Assembly: GCA_026260175.1 (NCBI GenBank)
Contig: JAKCWW010000114.1
Span: 44,795 to 108,794 of the forward strand
DNA from: Reticulitermes lucifugus
Lineage: Eukaryota; Arthropoda; Insecta; Blattodea; Rhinotermitidae
Direction: 5' to 3'
Length of the DNA: 64,000 nt
The position numbers and the translations under genes were made by a program. A model generated the notes under the pieces. It was not told where the DNA came from. It was given only the letters and a program-made list of their open reading frames with translations, and searched no databases. Shown here piece after piece: positions 1-11,582 of this stretch; position 1 is the stretch's first letter; every line of letters starts with the position of its first letter.

Positions 1-57
1 ATCCTAGTAAGCGAGCGGCCGAAGACCCACGCCTTAGACCGCACGGCCACTGGGATC
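1..57 (-). mobile_element. tRNA-Leu-like SINE, head only, cut by window edge
   Basis: The reverse complement matches the head of the complete SINE at 54936-55173 almost base for base, including the A-box-like stretch GTCTAAGGCGTGGGTC. Only the 5' part of the element is inside the window. The family has a polymerase III promoter derived from a tRNA (A and B boxes) and depends on a LINE for movement. Confidence 0.8.
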
Positions 58-1771
58 AGCTATTCATACGGTTTACCACTGAAAAATTCTTAGAACACTC
101 TTTAATACTTTAGCCCATTGTCCTATTAAATATCAATCACGCATATCATCAAATTATTAATAAAACCAAAATTATACAGTGAACAAAACTTTCAAGTATT
201 ATTATTTCAAGCATTATGTCCAGGACAATAAACTTAACATAACAACAAGGAACGTCATTTCAGCTTGTCATTTAACAAAAGGAATAACGTTTTTACATAT
301 CGTAACTCATGAGCCAATTACTCCTTATTATCAACATTAAAAAGAAAGAAGTTTTCTCCATACACACCAAATGAAGACAGAAGAAAATTTCTTCATCTGG
401 ATAATATGGATTCAATGGCCTACCAAATGTCATGCCAGTTTAAAAACCTTATGCAGTGTGTTAAGTGGTCAGGACACATGACGTTACTGCTAAGCGTATA
501 ATGAAAAGTTTAACTGACTATAAATACTGGATTAGATACAGTGCTATAATACAATAAAAGCCATTAGTTAGATATACATACCAAGCTGACCCCGATGTTT
601 AAACTGAGGAGACAGTGTTGCATTAGAAGCCCTTGAAAACGATCCAAGGATCGCAAATGGTAAATTGTTGTGACGAAATTACAAAATGTTTAATGTGGTA
701 TACTAAATTTATTCCATTGAAACAGCGCGATATGAACTATTGTCAAATTTACGTTTCAGTACTTTAACACAAGTCCACCGCACTATGGCACGAATCTTCT
801 ATATTAGTAATTATGATATTGAAGTACTCGTATATGTAAATATGATAGCAGTCACACTGTTACTGGACTCTGTAATTCTGACGTGTACAAACATGGTCTT
901 TCATTTCCCTGTCATATTGTTTCGCGGTATCACGCGTCGTTCCCCAACCAAATTTCTTGATCCCTAGTTTCGGAAGATTGTCATGCTGGCCTTGGGTATG
1001 TTAGTTTCGTGAGAATCTCACATTAAGGATATTTTGATGCTGAATGCTACTCACAATTGGATGAAAAATACTTCTGCCTCGTTTAAATAATGGCGTGATT
1101 GAAGTTAGTTAAGTAATTACCATTAAGCTTTACTTCCGTTTCGACTCAAAATGAGACAACTTGTAATAGAAAGATTTGGTCCCCGTACAGACGTAATATT
1201 TAGTGAGAGAGAAGTCGGGAGTTTGACATTTAACGATGCAGCTAATTACCAGTATTATACAACGTCAGTGGCAGATGAATGTAATGAGCATGGAAAACTG
1301 ATGGAATGATACTCACTGGGAAACCCGAAGCGCTCAGAGGAAAACCTGTCCCAAAACATTGAAATAAATTTGTCAGTAAACCGAACGGAAGACAGTGCGA
1401 ATATCTTCTATGGATCACATGTACCGCATGGTCAACCCGCCGGGAAATGGCTTTATACCACGTGCAATGCTGTTGCCACTGCTATTACCTACTTTTACGG
1501 TTCATCGATTTAGTTTCCCTGGCTTTTGTTCCACGTTATGGACCAAAGCAGTCTTCTGTTTTGTCTGGTTTGAATAGATATCCGCGCTCCCACTACCTGC
1601 CAGCCGAACTTTGTATAGACACAGTGAATTAATCTTTAGACCCATAAACTGCAGGGTTACCATAAAGCAGATATTACGTATACATTTAAAGAATAATTAC
1701 ATACAAAAATGACGACAGCAATGAATTCGAAACTATTTACATTGTGTGTTTCTTCTTTTTTGTCATTTTAT
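58..1771. other. AT-rich sequence, nothing recognised
   Basis: Open frames here are short (76 codons or fewer), overlap one another, and show no splice context or family motif. No repeat family known from elsewhere in the window was seen. Confidence 0.5.
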
Positions 1772-1880
1772 GAGCTGGGATAGCTCAGTCAATAGAGCGT
1801 GGGAGTGGAAGGCTTCATGTTCGAACCTCGGTTCCGAAATTAGCAAAATTAATAATTTTTTTGCTTTTCCTCAGAACTTT
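1772..1880 (+). mobile_element. SINE-2 fragment (tRNA head)
   Basis: Contains a tRNA-like A box (TAGCTCAGTCAATAGAGCG) and, about 30 bases later, a B box (TGTTCGAACCT). These are followed by degraded body sequence and a T-rich run. It is the plus-strand head of the same SINE family that appears reversed at 4075, 6640, 9184, 22239 and 60500. It is not a functional tRNA gene: there is no closed acceptor stem and no clean anticodon arm. Confidence 0.65.
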
Positions 1881-3044
1881 TCGGTAAATGAAGGTACAAT
1901 ACAAGTCTATAAATTATATAAATTCTGTTTAAAACAATTTTTAAATAAACAAACCCCTTTTTTACGACATAGCTAAATTCATCGGCTTATAATAAAGACA
2001 TCTTCACGCTATTTTTAAAGAAGTTACAAAAATATTACAGATTTTTAAAGTATAGGCCTACTGACTTCTCAAACTACATAATCGTATTTCAGAAAATATT
2101 GTTCTCAAAATAGCCGTAAAAGTACAGTATAATACAAAATTATATTACATATGATGACTCATGTTGCCGCTGACGGTTTTCATTTGAATTTTATCAATTA
2201 TAAAAAACGTTACTTCAGGCAATCAGAAACCTTAGGATGCCTACACTTCATGGTCCAATACGGTTTATAGGCCATGCTCCGCTTTTAAAATAGCTCAAGC
2301 GTTCACACTGATGGCTCCACGTCATTTCTGCTAATACTATGACAACAGAATTTGGGTCGGCCGAAGATACAGTTTTCGTAACTGCATACCAAATTGCACT
2401 ATGGTATCTTTTTATCTGTGGGCCAACAGTTCCAATCGGACCTAGACAGCTTAATGGGTTAGGTTTCTGGATCACACACAATTAGACACACGCACACCCG
2501 GCAGGATTTCTCTGAGCGAGTGATCACGTCGTTGCAGACGCCTCGCGCTGTGGTATAATAGGAAACAATAAAGAAACGGCAAAAGCATTAACAAAATTAA
2601 AACAAAATGAGAAAAAGAACTTCAACTCATTTATAATTGATATAATACACAAAAAACGGCCGCTAGACCTAAATCGTCGTGGCTAATACAATGAAGTATT
2701 ACACCTTCATGGCTACTCTGAGGATAATTGTTTCTGAAATAAGACTGTAACGTTTTAGATATCAATACCCCATTCAAAAAACTATACAATTTTTGTAATA
2801 TTTTTCTCTAAGGTTTTAAAAAATAGCCTGATGATTGCTTTCTTATAAGCAGGAAAAATGCTATGTTGTAAAACAATTTTGTTTTATAAATAAGAATGTG
2901 TGTTGGTCTCAATTACCATTGTTTTTGATCTTGAACAATACATTTTTAACACAACGGTACGTAAGATATTAAAAGTAATATTGAAGTGGTAATTTAAAAT
3001 AACTCACAGCCAATGTCATTAGAGTGCTACGAGATATGACGCAG
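1881..3044. other. AT-rich sequence, nothing recognised
   Basis: A 77-codon open frame at 2248-2481 on the minus strand has no recognisable motif. The stretch 2220-2560 is more GC-balanced than its surroundings and could be an unidentified repeat, but I cannot name it. Confidence 0.45.
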
Positions 3045-3250
3045 TGTAGACTGTCCACCAGGTACCAGCGTTTAAGTAAAGCTCGCTGCCTCTATCTTCA
3101 GGGTAGTCCACTATTTTGGATTGTTCTGACGATGAAGGCAGCAAGATTATCTGAAACGTCGTTACCAATTAACGACCCTACAAAGCGCTACTGCGCAGAA
3201 GACGCAGAAAATAATCAGGACCTCCGTAACAACGTCAGATCTCGCAAGAT
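3045..3250 (+). repeat. Family B repeat with hammerhead-like core
   Basis: Conceptual translation gives a peptide (ARLSETSLPINDPTKRY and neighbours) that parallels the pseudo-protein strings produced by family B copies at 17270, 33845 and 41325. At about 3130-3170 there is CTGACGA followed by GAAACGTCGTT, which matches the hammerhead arrangement CUGANGA...GAAAC...GUH with a weak stem II. The open frame over this stretch is a by-product of the repeat, not a gene. Confidence 0.55.
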
Positions 3251-4074
3251 TCTACCACTTCCCTCCGCTCTCTTTCCAGCTGACAAATCAAACCATAATT
3301 ACACGCCACATATAAGGTGAAATTAATAGCGTCTTAAAATAGAACAAGAAATATTGTCAAAACCTTGGAACGGTTTGTCTATCTGAGCACATACATTACG
3401 CGCCAGACTGTTGCTTGTATATTTCTGAAAAAGCAAGAAGGTACGTTTTCCCAATGAGTGTCTCCATTGTTCTCTTGATTACCATCATGCATGCTACCTT
3501 TCATTTCAGGATTCCAAGACTCTGTCATTCACGACACAAAAGTACGGAGCAACCGTTATAATCAGATTTTCAATTTTAGAATACACCCATAGGAAAGGGC
3601 GCGCTTCGTAATAAATAATTTGATTTGAGTTTCATTTATACCTTATATATTACAATAGAATGAATAGCCGAGAGCTACAATTTGTATTGTAGACACAAGT
3701 TCGGGAGCTCATTCACATTGCGTTTATAAGAAATTTTTAAAGATCCTCCCTAATGTGGGCCTACATATACATGCGCTCAAATAAACAATCAATCACTGAA
3801 CAAAGAGAAATCACTGAGCAGGAAAACCAATAGCCGTCAGTTTTAAAATTTCATCTACATTTTTAATGAGATTTTGATATTGCAAAACGTTAGAAATTTA
3901 TATTCGTAGCTTATCTCATATTAATCAAATTTATTCACAACAACTTAAGTTTTACATGAATTCTAACATTTGCTGAAGAATGAGTTTGGCCGCACCCTGT
4001 GTGTCCATAAATGCACGCAGGTGTAGCCACACAACTATAAAGGTACAATGGTCGTTGTTCAAGACATGAGGGCC
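3251..4074. other. AT-rich sequence, nothing recognised
   Basis: No coding, repeat or RNA signal was identified in this interval. Confidence 0.5.
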
Positions 4075-4325
4075 TATAAGGGGAGTGGTATATATTCTCT
4101 CATTCATAACCTCGGCTCTAGGTGGAGGTAAGTGGTCAACTTCACGAACCAACTATGTTACGTCTGTGGAAATATCGCCGACAGAAGTTCAGGAGGAGGC
4201 TTGATGGGTCCCAGAGCCGTTCTAGACTTTTTAGAAAAAACAAAACTCTTGTCCCTGTCGGAAATCGAAATCCGAAACGTACAGGCAGTAGCCTATCACA
4301 ACGCAAACTACGCTATCCAGGGTTG
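4075..4325 (-). mobile_element. SINE-2, reversed, with internal insertion
   Basis: On the plus strand the body reads CATAACCTCGGCTCTAGGTG, then after about 60 unrelated bases GATGGGTCCCAGAGCCG, then the remains of the tRNA head (CGGAAATCGAAATCCG). Body order matches the other reversed copies. About 45 bases around 4146-4190 do not fit the family and look inserted or scrambled. Open frames at 4122 and 4132 are translations of this SINE. Confidence 0.6.
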
Positions 4326-5242
4326 ATCACAGCCTTTCACACTCATTTTGTCACGTTTAAGATTACGACTTTAAAATGTTTTTCTTTCAGTCCTTTATAT
4401 ATGTAGGTTTCTTTTTCCATGCACAAATTCTTCATATTTTAAATGCAATAATTTTCCTTAAGGGGTACAAATTATGAATCCCAACTTTGTGACAGATTAC
4501 TACTAATGACTTTTCAAGATGTAAGTAATGAGTGTACGGATTATATTTTTGGGTCAGGAGAGCTCCAAATGTAGGCGATTGTGAACACAGAAAATGCCTT
4601 TGGATTTAATAACTTCCAGGAAATTTTTTACTATCTGAGCGACTAACAGCTTCTCAAAACGGTTATATTAAGATGAACTCTAAAAATGGCTAAGGCAAAC
4701 CGATAGCTGATAGCTTTCCAAGTGTAATGAAAGACACGAATGTATATTACGCTTACGGAAAGCATTCTTAAAATTCTATTTGTCTGTTAACTGACAGGGT
4801 TCTGCAAAACACTTGTTAACAACAGCACGGCAGATCAGTCGCATGCAGGAGCGCGTCTGTTCCCGTTTTTAATATTCTGAGGATTATGAAGATAATCATA
4901 ATACCCTAGCGAGCTAGGATACACAATGTAGCCGACCTATATACGAAACAAGGTATTGTGTTTCTAAATTAGAGATAACAGACTTGATAATGAAGGACAA
5001 TTAATACTCGCCTATAAGCCAGTCCAGACAGCTCAGCCAGTCAGCTGACTGAAAGACTGTTTATGATTTGTGCCAGGAGCTGATTTCTCCCTTTAGAAAG
5101 GCTCTGGAGCAAAATGGGCGTCAGTTTCTAGAAGGTAAAAGGACAAGGTGGCAAAAATGACATTAAAATTACTCTCAAATATAGTGCTTTCTTTTAGGAA
5201 GAAAGAACTCAGGAACCAACAAATTACAAAAGTATTCAAAAC
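4326..5242. other. AT-rich sequence, nothing recognised
   Basis: Only a short palindrome CCTAGCGAGCTAGG near 4905 stands out. No gene or repeat family was recognised. Confidence 0.5.
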
Positions 5243-5254
5243 TTTCTTGTACAT

Positions 5255-5355
5255 ATATTTCACGTTGTATTCACCGTGCATCTTGATAACCAATTAAAAG
5301 TTTTAGAACCAACATATGCACTATACAGTGCATACGTTGGTTCTAAAACTTTTAA
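5255..5355 (+). mobile_element. Family A foldback element, minimal copy
   Basis: The left head contains CACGTTGTATTCACCGTGCAT, nearly identical to the head at 7787. It is followed by a hairpin with 30-base arms (5292-5321 and 5328-5357, one mismatch, 6-base loop). The arms hold the family's ACCAACAtATGCAC box. Flanks carry a target-site duplication TTTCTTGTAYAT (5243-5254 and 5356-5367, one mismatch; its first bases overlap the arm end). There is no room for the ribozyme part, so this copy consists of head plus arms only. Confidence 0.75.
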
Positions 5356-5367
5356 TTTCTTGTATAT

Positions 5368-6639
5368 GTCGAGTGGAGGATGGTAGGTATAAGTTCGGAG
5401 TCATGTCTTAATTTTTTAGTATATAAATATAAATTACCGAAAAATACATGGAATAATGCATTCACGTGCATATTATCCCTATCTACAACCGTTCATAAAA
5501 ATATTATTTGTTCCAATAAATATTTAGCGAGCTACGCTGAAGATGAAGCACAAATGTATGAGTGTTGCCCAAGAAGGTTTGCAGTACTTTATATACTTCA
5601 GTAAAAATTAACTAGAAATGTCTCAAATAATTTCTTTGGCTAATTTCAATGTCCCGCTTGATACTGCAGCGCCGCGAAATAACGCATTTTCTCGAGCACG
5701 CGCAGGGTTCGTCAAAATGGCGTGGTATGTTGATGTGCGTCTTAAAACAACGGGCTGTTGTTGTATTTATTGTGGCATAGAAGGAATAAGTAATGAACTT
5801 TCACAAGCGGTTTAACAAAAACTGAAATAGCTCGACAAATGTCTGTGAAATATTCCAGTACTTGGCGGTATATATACTAACCACTGATTTAAAGGCTAAA
5901 TACAAAAAAAAAAGGTTGCACGTAAATTCGTATCACGTTTCGTTCAATATTAATGTGATTTTCATCAAAATTTAATAAGTACGGTATCGAGACTGTTAAA
6001 CTCATAATAATTGAAGCTATCTATATCGTATCTTGAAAAATCTGCATCAAAACCACATTTAAAACTGAAAGATGTCGCTGCAATGTTTTGTTCAAGAACT
6101 GCTTTTCTAGGTGCCACACTCCATGAACAGCGTTCCAGTCGAACACTTTAAGTGTTCTTTAAGTGTTCATTCAGTGCGTGCCTTCAATCGCGCGGGCTAG
6201 GAAGTAAATACAAAGAAATTTTCACGACATACCCTATAGTTCCTGTACTTCAGCTATCTGATTCACGTTACTGATTTCCTACGCCTGTCCCCCTTCCCCA
6301 AAGTTTGCGTATGTGTACAAACGTCTCCATCAATATGGGAGAAGTTCTCAACCCGTTAGCCTTCAATCACGGTAGAATCACATTGGTTGGAATATAAACA
6401 AGAATATCCTACACGTCAAGTGCAAATGTCCATGACTTACACAAGGTACGAGGTTATATTTCTTATCAAAGACGAGGACTATTGGTAAATTTCAGGATTC
6501 TTTTGCAACATTAGGGTCGAAATTACATCTTTCAATCACTCTCTTGTGGTGTTTCTTTTCACCAAAGCTACTTATTATTTCTTCCATGGATTTACATGTT
6601 CGTCTTAGCAGAAAATTCTCGTCACACACTCCGAAGAAA
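5368..6639. other. AT-rich sequence, nothing recognised
   Basis: A small local duplication (AAGTGTTC repeated) lies near 6145-6175. Otherwise nothing was recognised. Open frames at 5380 and 5618 lack motifs. Confidence 0.5.
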
Positions 6640-6898
6640 TAAGGGAAGTGTAGGTATAGATCCATCCATTCTTAATCTCAGCACTATGTGGAGGAGAATG
6701 GTCAGCTTCACGTTCCTGTCGCTTTATCCCCGGGGAAAGAGCCGCCCATATCCGTTGAACAGAATGCTGGGCGAGACCCAGAACCTGTCTGGACACTACG
6801 GAGAGGCAAGAATCTGTAGCTTTTCCCGGGACTCAGCCCATTAGTCTCGGTGTTCCACACCGCAGCCTCATCACTATTGCGAGTACGCTATCCCGGCA
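6640..6898 (-). mobile_element. SINE-2, reversed, nearly full body
   Basis: On the plus strand: TTAATCTCAGCACTATGTGG, then CCTGTCGCTTTATCCCCGGG, then GCTGGGCGAGACCCAGAACC, then head remnants ending TACGCTATCCCGGC. The order matches the copies at 9184 and 22239. It is diverged; the B box is degenerate. Open frames at 6596 and 6605 are translations of this element. Confidence 0.7.
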
Positions 6899-7767
6899 CT
6901 TCATTAGGATAAAACCACCAAAATATTTAGCACATGTTTGGTCATAGCGCGACATTCTACATTCACCTCACTTAGTGTGAGCATTTCTCCATAATGAAGC
7001 CATGTATGAGAGCTGCTACAAGCTGTGGAACGCACACACCTCGAGTGTATAGCCAAGAAACTGGGTAAGTTTGCCTTACTTAATATTGGAAGACCAAGAC
7101 CTTCAGATTCCTCATAAGGAAGCAACATGAAGCCTGACCAACACTCGGGTAATAGGTTCCAGGCAGGTAAAATGTTATTAGGCAGAAGACAATTCTGGGG
7201 TTTGTGCCAGGACAAGAAATCAGTCTATATCTCCGAAATGGTTTAATAATTAGTACCGATACTGAAGGCTGAAGTGGAAATATTTTCTGATCATACAATT
7301 TCTAACTTCCAAACTTATTAATGTATTCATCAAATTTCACTGAAAAAAGTGTGTCAAGTCAGCAGCTGGTAATAAGGAAGCAATCACATATTAAAGGGCA
7401 TCATAGTGGGCGTTAGCACTGCGGTAATGAGAGCGACACGTATTCGAGAAATGCAAGCTCGAATACCGTACATGCAAAAACATGTCGTGCTATATAAGAC
7501 TCCTTGTAAAAAATCAGAGATAAATTCAGTTATATCCTACACAAAATGGAAAAACTGTAAAATATTTAAATTGCTCTCAATAATAAAACTCTTTGTTTAA
7601 AATATTAAATATCGCACTGACGTTCCCGGTCATCTGTTAAGAGTTAAGAAAAATAGTATTTCGAAACAAAGGTATATTATAAACATTTAAAGTCACAAAT
7701 ATATGTTAAATTTATTTTATTTCTCTGTAAAGTTTCCATACCAAACCCCTCCAAGTAAGTGTTTCAG
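6899..7767. other. No confident feature
   Basis: A short frame from an ATG at 6994 ends at a consensus-like donor (ACTG|GTAAGT near 7065), but it is too short to call an exon. Nothing else was recognised. Confidence 0.4.
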
Positions 7768-7863
7768 ATATAAACGACATATTTAACGTTGTGTTCACCG
7801 TGCATCTTAATATTAATATTTAGTTTTTCAACCAACAAATGCACATATAAATAAAATTTCACT

Positions 7864-7910
7864 ACGCCCTACAAATGTTTCGGCCTCAATTTGGCCATCA
7901 TCAGGGGCAC
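7864..7910 (-). ncRNA. Minimalist hammerhead ribozyme motif, left arm
   Basis: Read on the minus strand: stem I strand GUGCCC (7910-7905), core CUGAUGA (7904-7898), stem II GGCC/GGCC with a 7-base loop, GAAA (7881-7878), stem III ACA-UU-UGU, cleavage-position A (7870), then GGGCGU (7869-7864) closing stem I with two G-U pairs. One extra U sits between the core and stem II, so activity is uncertain. Confidence 0.65.
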
Positions 7911-8233
7911 TTTGCTAACCACTTCACTGATCACCGTCCATTTGGCAGTTACTTGACTATTATCCCGTTACTGTTAATACTGTTAATACTTTATACACCG
8001 TAACAATTCAAGGACAGTCATTCACGGCCACGCAACGAGAAAACATAACAGCAAGATACGGACTTTAATATAAACAGACACAAACGGGCGTTATATACAC
8101 CGAGCCAACCCAAGAAAATTATATGCAAAACCTCATATAGGCCTACTTGTGATTTTCAGTGTAAATACTAAAAGTAACGGAATAATAAAGTAACAGTGCC
8201 AAATGGACGGTGATCAGTGAAGTGCTTAGCAAA

Positions 8234-8280
8234 GTGCCCCTGATGACGGCCAAATTGAGGCCGAAACATATGTAGGGCGT
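8234..8280 (+). ncRNA. Minimalist hammerhead ribozyme motif, right arm
   Basis: Stem I GUGCCC (8234-8239) pairs with GGGCGU (8275-8280). The core CUGAUGA is 8240-8246. Stem II is GGCC (8248-8251) with GGCC (8259-8262), followed by GAAA (8263-8266). Stem III is ACA/UGU with a UA loop, and the cleavage-position residue is A8274. All catalytic-core positions of the hammerhead consensus are present, except for one unpaired base (C8247) before stem II. Confidence 0.68.
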
Positions 8281-8340
8281 AGTGAAATTTTATTTATATG
8301 TGCATTCGTTAGTTGAAAAACTAAAAATATAAACGACATA

Positions 8341-9183
8341 CTTTACTATGAATACTGTTACCTTTAGTAAAGTGACACAATTCGTTTATATGTTCATGAT
8401 GGTTCTGTCAATGCAAGAGACCGCTTGTCTTAATTATGATTCATAAAGCCTTCACACTGACAGTCCCGGTCCGAATTCGGCTGTGTCACTGAAAACAACA
8501 ATCACAACATTTTTGCATGTAGCAAGTTGTGTTGGAAAGTGAGTTTTAGAGCAATAACAAATTCGTCCTTAATTCAATATTTTGCTATGTTTCTTCTCCC
8601 TACCTGAATTTCTAAATTCGACTCTACACAAGACATCAGAAAGAATGCATGCCTCCTTCGGGAATTGAATTCCGGCAGCGCAACCAGTCACATGACGGAA
8701 TACGCCATTCCGATTCAAAATGTTCCAAGATTAGCTTTATTCTCTCCTTTAAACACTTCAGAAGAAAAATCAATGGCAAAGTTCGGCTGACCTACAAGGT
8801 ATAAAACTAAGTTAGCTCTGTAGCAGAATTGCGGGGAATGATACTTATGTATAATTAATTGTCTTCAATTCAAGTCTGTACCGTGGTACAATCTAATTAT
8901 TGGAAATAGTACAATGACGTATGAACGTAAATTTGTTCTTTCCTCGCTGATGAAGAGGTGGACGAAATCAATACGTCGAGGCACTTCCTTCCACAAAATG
9001 AAAGACCTGAAGAAGAGGAGCGCTAATGAGACGGAACTGTGTAGTTCATTCCACTCCATTTTTCAAGTCCTTTTCTTGGCAACAACTCGGGTTTAAATAA
9101 ATTCTTGAGAAAGAAAATGATAGCAGACGAACAAGAAAATAACTAAGTAAACATTTTGTTTACGCAAATAATTAACTTAGTAA
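8341..9183. other. Mostly unrecognised; possible tRNA-like head at 8650-8716
   Basis: The stretch 8650-8716, read on the minus strand, has TGGCGTATTCCG and GGAATTCAATTCC spaced like A and B boxes, so it may be a decayed SINE head (low confidence). Two opposed 60-64 codon frames at 8865-9096 overlap and have no motif. Confidence 0.35.
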
Positions 9184-9450
9184 AGGTAAAGGTAAAATTG
9201 TCTCTGTAAACGCCGTCAAGGTATAAACGGGACTGCAGGTATATCTCTACACATTCTTAACCTCAACACTAGATGTAAAAGTGGTCAGCCTCACGCCCCG
9301 GCCACTTTACCTCCGGTACACATTGAATAGGCAGCTGGGTGAGCCCAGAGCAGGTCTCGACCTTTTGGAGGAGAGAAAAATATATTGCTTTTGCTAGTAT
9401 TCGAAACCAGGATCGAAAATCTTAGTATCTAATTAAATATGCCATAGTAT
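9184..9450 (-). mobile_element. SINE-2, reversed, with (TAAAGG)n tail
   Basis: The plus strand begins with the tail repeat TAAAGGTAAAGGTAAA (3' end of the element on the minus strand). The body follows (TTAACCTCAACACTAGATG, CACGCCCCGGCCACTTTACC, GGGTGAGCCCAGAGCAGG), and the tRNA-derived head comes last (CGAAACCAGGATCG as B box, ending near 9450). This is the most complete copy of the family and sets its orientation. I found no convincing target-site duplication. Confidence 0.8.
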
Positions 9451-11187
9451 CGTTCTTGGAATATCGGTCAAGAAGTCTAATTCCTTATGCAAACCGGAGA
9501 TATATTTCAATGCAAACAAAAGCCTGATATTAAAACCTACCCTCAGGTAACCAAAACGAGAGAAACTGACGTAGGCCTATCTCATGTCTTAAAGATCGGT
9601 TTTAATTGTATCCACATATTTTTAACTAGATCTCTGAACCTGCCTCTTTTCTCCAGATTTTCAGACTTACATTCTTTAACCATTTAATTATCGCTACGTG
9701 TGTTATACCTTCTCCTTATTTCATTCTCTCTAATAAAATACAGTGAAGACTACATACATCCTATAATAAAGAGTTATTAAAGAGTAATATATAATAACCC
9801 CAAAAAATTGTCCTCTTAGCGGTGCCTAAATGTAATTCAAATGGACGTTTCAAGAACTGGCTCCAATTTACAACATTATGTTGACACGTGCTTTATTTTC
9901 GATTCAATGTTTAATATAAAAATTCTCTAATCATAGGATTTCGGGATCGATTCCAACTGCTGCAGTTGATGACGGCGTACCTGATACTCGACAATTTTCA
10001 GTACATCCACACTGCGTTAAATCACTAATTCGACAAACATTTAAAGAATCATTAAGTACTGGTCCTTTGTTTATTGGAAGATTTCGTAGGAGGAATAAGT
10101 ACTTCAGACATAAAGTAAGAGCATATTTCAGTTCTGAACAATCTCTTACAGTTTGGAAATCCACATGAGTCATGCGTTACTCTCAAAAAATGATTTAAGT
10201 TCCGAGAATCGCCATCCAACTATTTAGAAAAGCCGTTCTCACTCAAATATTTTCCAAGGATTTTTGAGTTCGTGTAACTTGCTGATATTAAGTTGTTAAA
10301 TTATAAAGAAATTATATTCAGTAAAATACTTTATTCACTGTACTCAGCATTCAACTACATTTTATAAAGTCTCAAAAACAGTCTCAACTACCTGCGTATT
10401 AAGGAAAATACCTGCCGGCCAAACTAAGAAACAAACAAAACATATCACAGTTACAGACAATTCACTGTATGACAAAACAAATGTTTTACAATTGATGGCT
10501 TGCATGACTGGTAACGCAAGCTCAATGGGTACTTACTAGTGCTAAATCACAATTTTAGGCTAGCCGCCTAAAACAGGTGATATGACTTCTTAAGTTGGTG
10601 ACCTGTCTGTATCTTTTAACATCGGAAGACAAAACGGGAAATGTGAACAACCATTCATGCCCCTAACACGTACCAAACTTGATATCCACTATGCTGATGA
10701 TTTTACATGTACAAAAATATTATCCAGAACCATTTAATACATTCGTAATTGAAAATGACGTACGGATCTATCGTTTACCTTTACCTTTACTAATGTCAAA
10801 ATAAAAGTAATGAGGAATTCTTTAGACTGTTGGTGTTCATCTATTCACTGCACGTCACCGTCCCAGGATGAGGTATGCTACAGACAGTTGAAGGCCAGTG
10901 ATAATTCTTTTAGCATATGCAGCTCACGACACCGAAGGAAATTATTATTATTAATTATACCTCGAAGATTGATATCGTAATTAGTTACACTTAATTAGAG
11001 GCATAACTCTAAAGTGGAATCAATTAAAACGGTATTAAAACTTTGAGAGAAAGTCTGAACTCGTTATCTGGAAGTAATATATTCACGTTGATATACATAA
11101 GGAGAGAATGGTAGTGTCAGAATTTTCTGATCGTTTGAATGATCTGCATTTTAAAGCATCTAATTTTTGAATTACAAAAAGCTGAAA
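9451..11187. other. Mostly unrecognised; SINE tail at 10782-10795
   Basis: GTTTACCTTTACCTTTAC near 10780-10797 is an isolated plus-strand SINE-2 tail. A candidate open frame lies at 9937-10168 (separate entry). The rest is AT-rich without recognisable content. Confidence 0.45.
9937..10168 (+). other. Open frame after a possible splice acceptor; unknown product
   Basis: After TCATAG at 9931-9936 a frame stays open for 76 codons and ends at TGA (10166-10168). The peptide is basic near its end (GRFRRRNKYFRHKVRAY) and compositionally protein-like, but I recognise no family. The upstream pyrimidine tract is weak. The opposite strand is also open here for 80 codons, which argues for chance or for a decayed repeat. 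Treat it as a candidate only. Confidence 0.15.
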
Positions 11188-11229
11188 CGAACGATCGAAC
11201 GAACGAACCAAACAAACAAACAAACAAAT
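11188..11229. repeat. (GAAC/AAAC)n microsatellite
   Basis: GAAC units grade into AAAC units over about 40 bases. Confidence 0.9.
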
Positions 11230-11582
11230 CAATGAACAATGCCCCCATCGCGGTCCTGACTGCGTGCCACGCAATAAATTACCCGTATTTATGAAACGTA
11301 AAGGATCAATTTCGCTAATCCCTAACAGGAAACTTAGAATACCAAGTGATCAATATCACCTTTGCCAGATTAATCGATTCCATATTCTCACATTCTATTA
11401 CTCGCAAATGCATTTTATAATTATAGTTCTACTAATTCTACGTCTCCCAAATGTTTTGTCCTTCAGGGCTTCAGACTACAATTTTGTATTCTTTTTTGTT
11501 TCATATTTCTGAAGCCTTTTACAAGCAGAACAATTTTGTTTATTTACTGGCGCACGAACCATCACAGGAGGTGAAGAACGTA

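Larger units (their letters stand above)
7782..8326 (+). mobile_element. Family A foldback element with two hammerhead cores
   Basis: A perfect 14-bp target-site duplication ATATAAACGACATA (7768-7781 and 8327-8340) delimits the element. It opens with the head TTTAACGTTGTGTTCACCGTG, present on the left only. Inverted arms of about 155 bases follow (left from about 7819, right to about 8326), each carrying the ACCAACAAATGCAC-type box and a hammerhead-like ribozyme. The two ribozymes point outward. The centre (about 7975-8160) is single-copy. There is no protein-coding capacity. Known biology: minimalist hammerheads occur in the terminal repeats of Penelope-like retroelements; assigning this element to that group, or as a non-autonomous derivative, is an inference. 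Confidence 0.8.

Noticed and set aside
1772-1845. tRNA gene
   Set aside because: A and B boxes are present, but acceptor and anticodon stems do not close, and body sequence of a SINE follows.
6994-7066. First-exon candidate ending in ACTG|GTAAGT
   Set aside because: Only about 23 codons, with no upstream promoter evidence and no matching acceptor in a compatible coding stretch.
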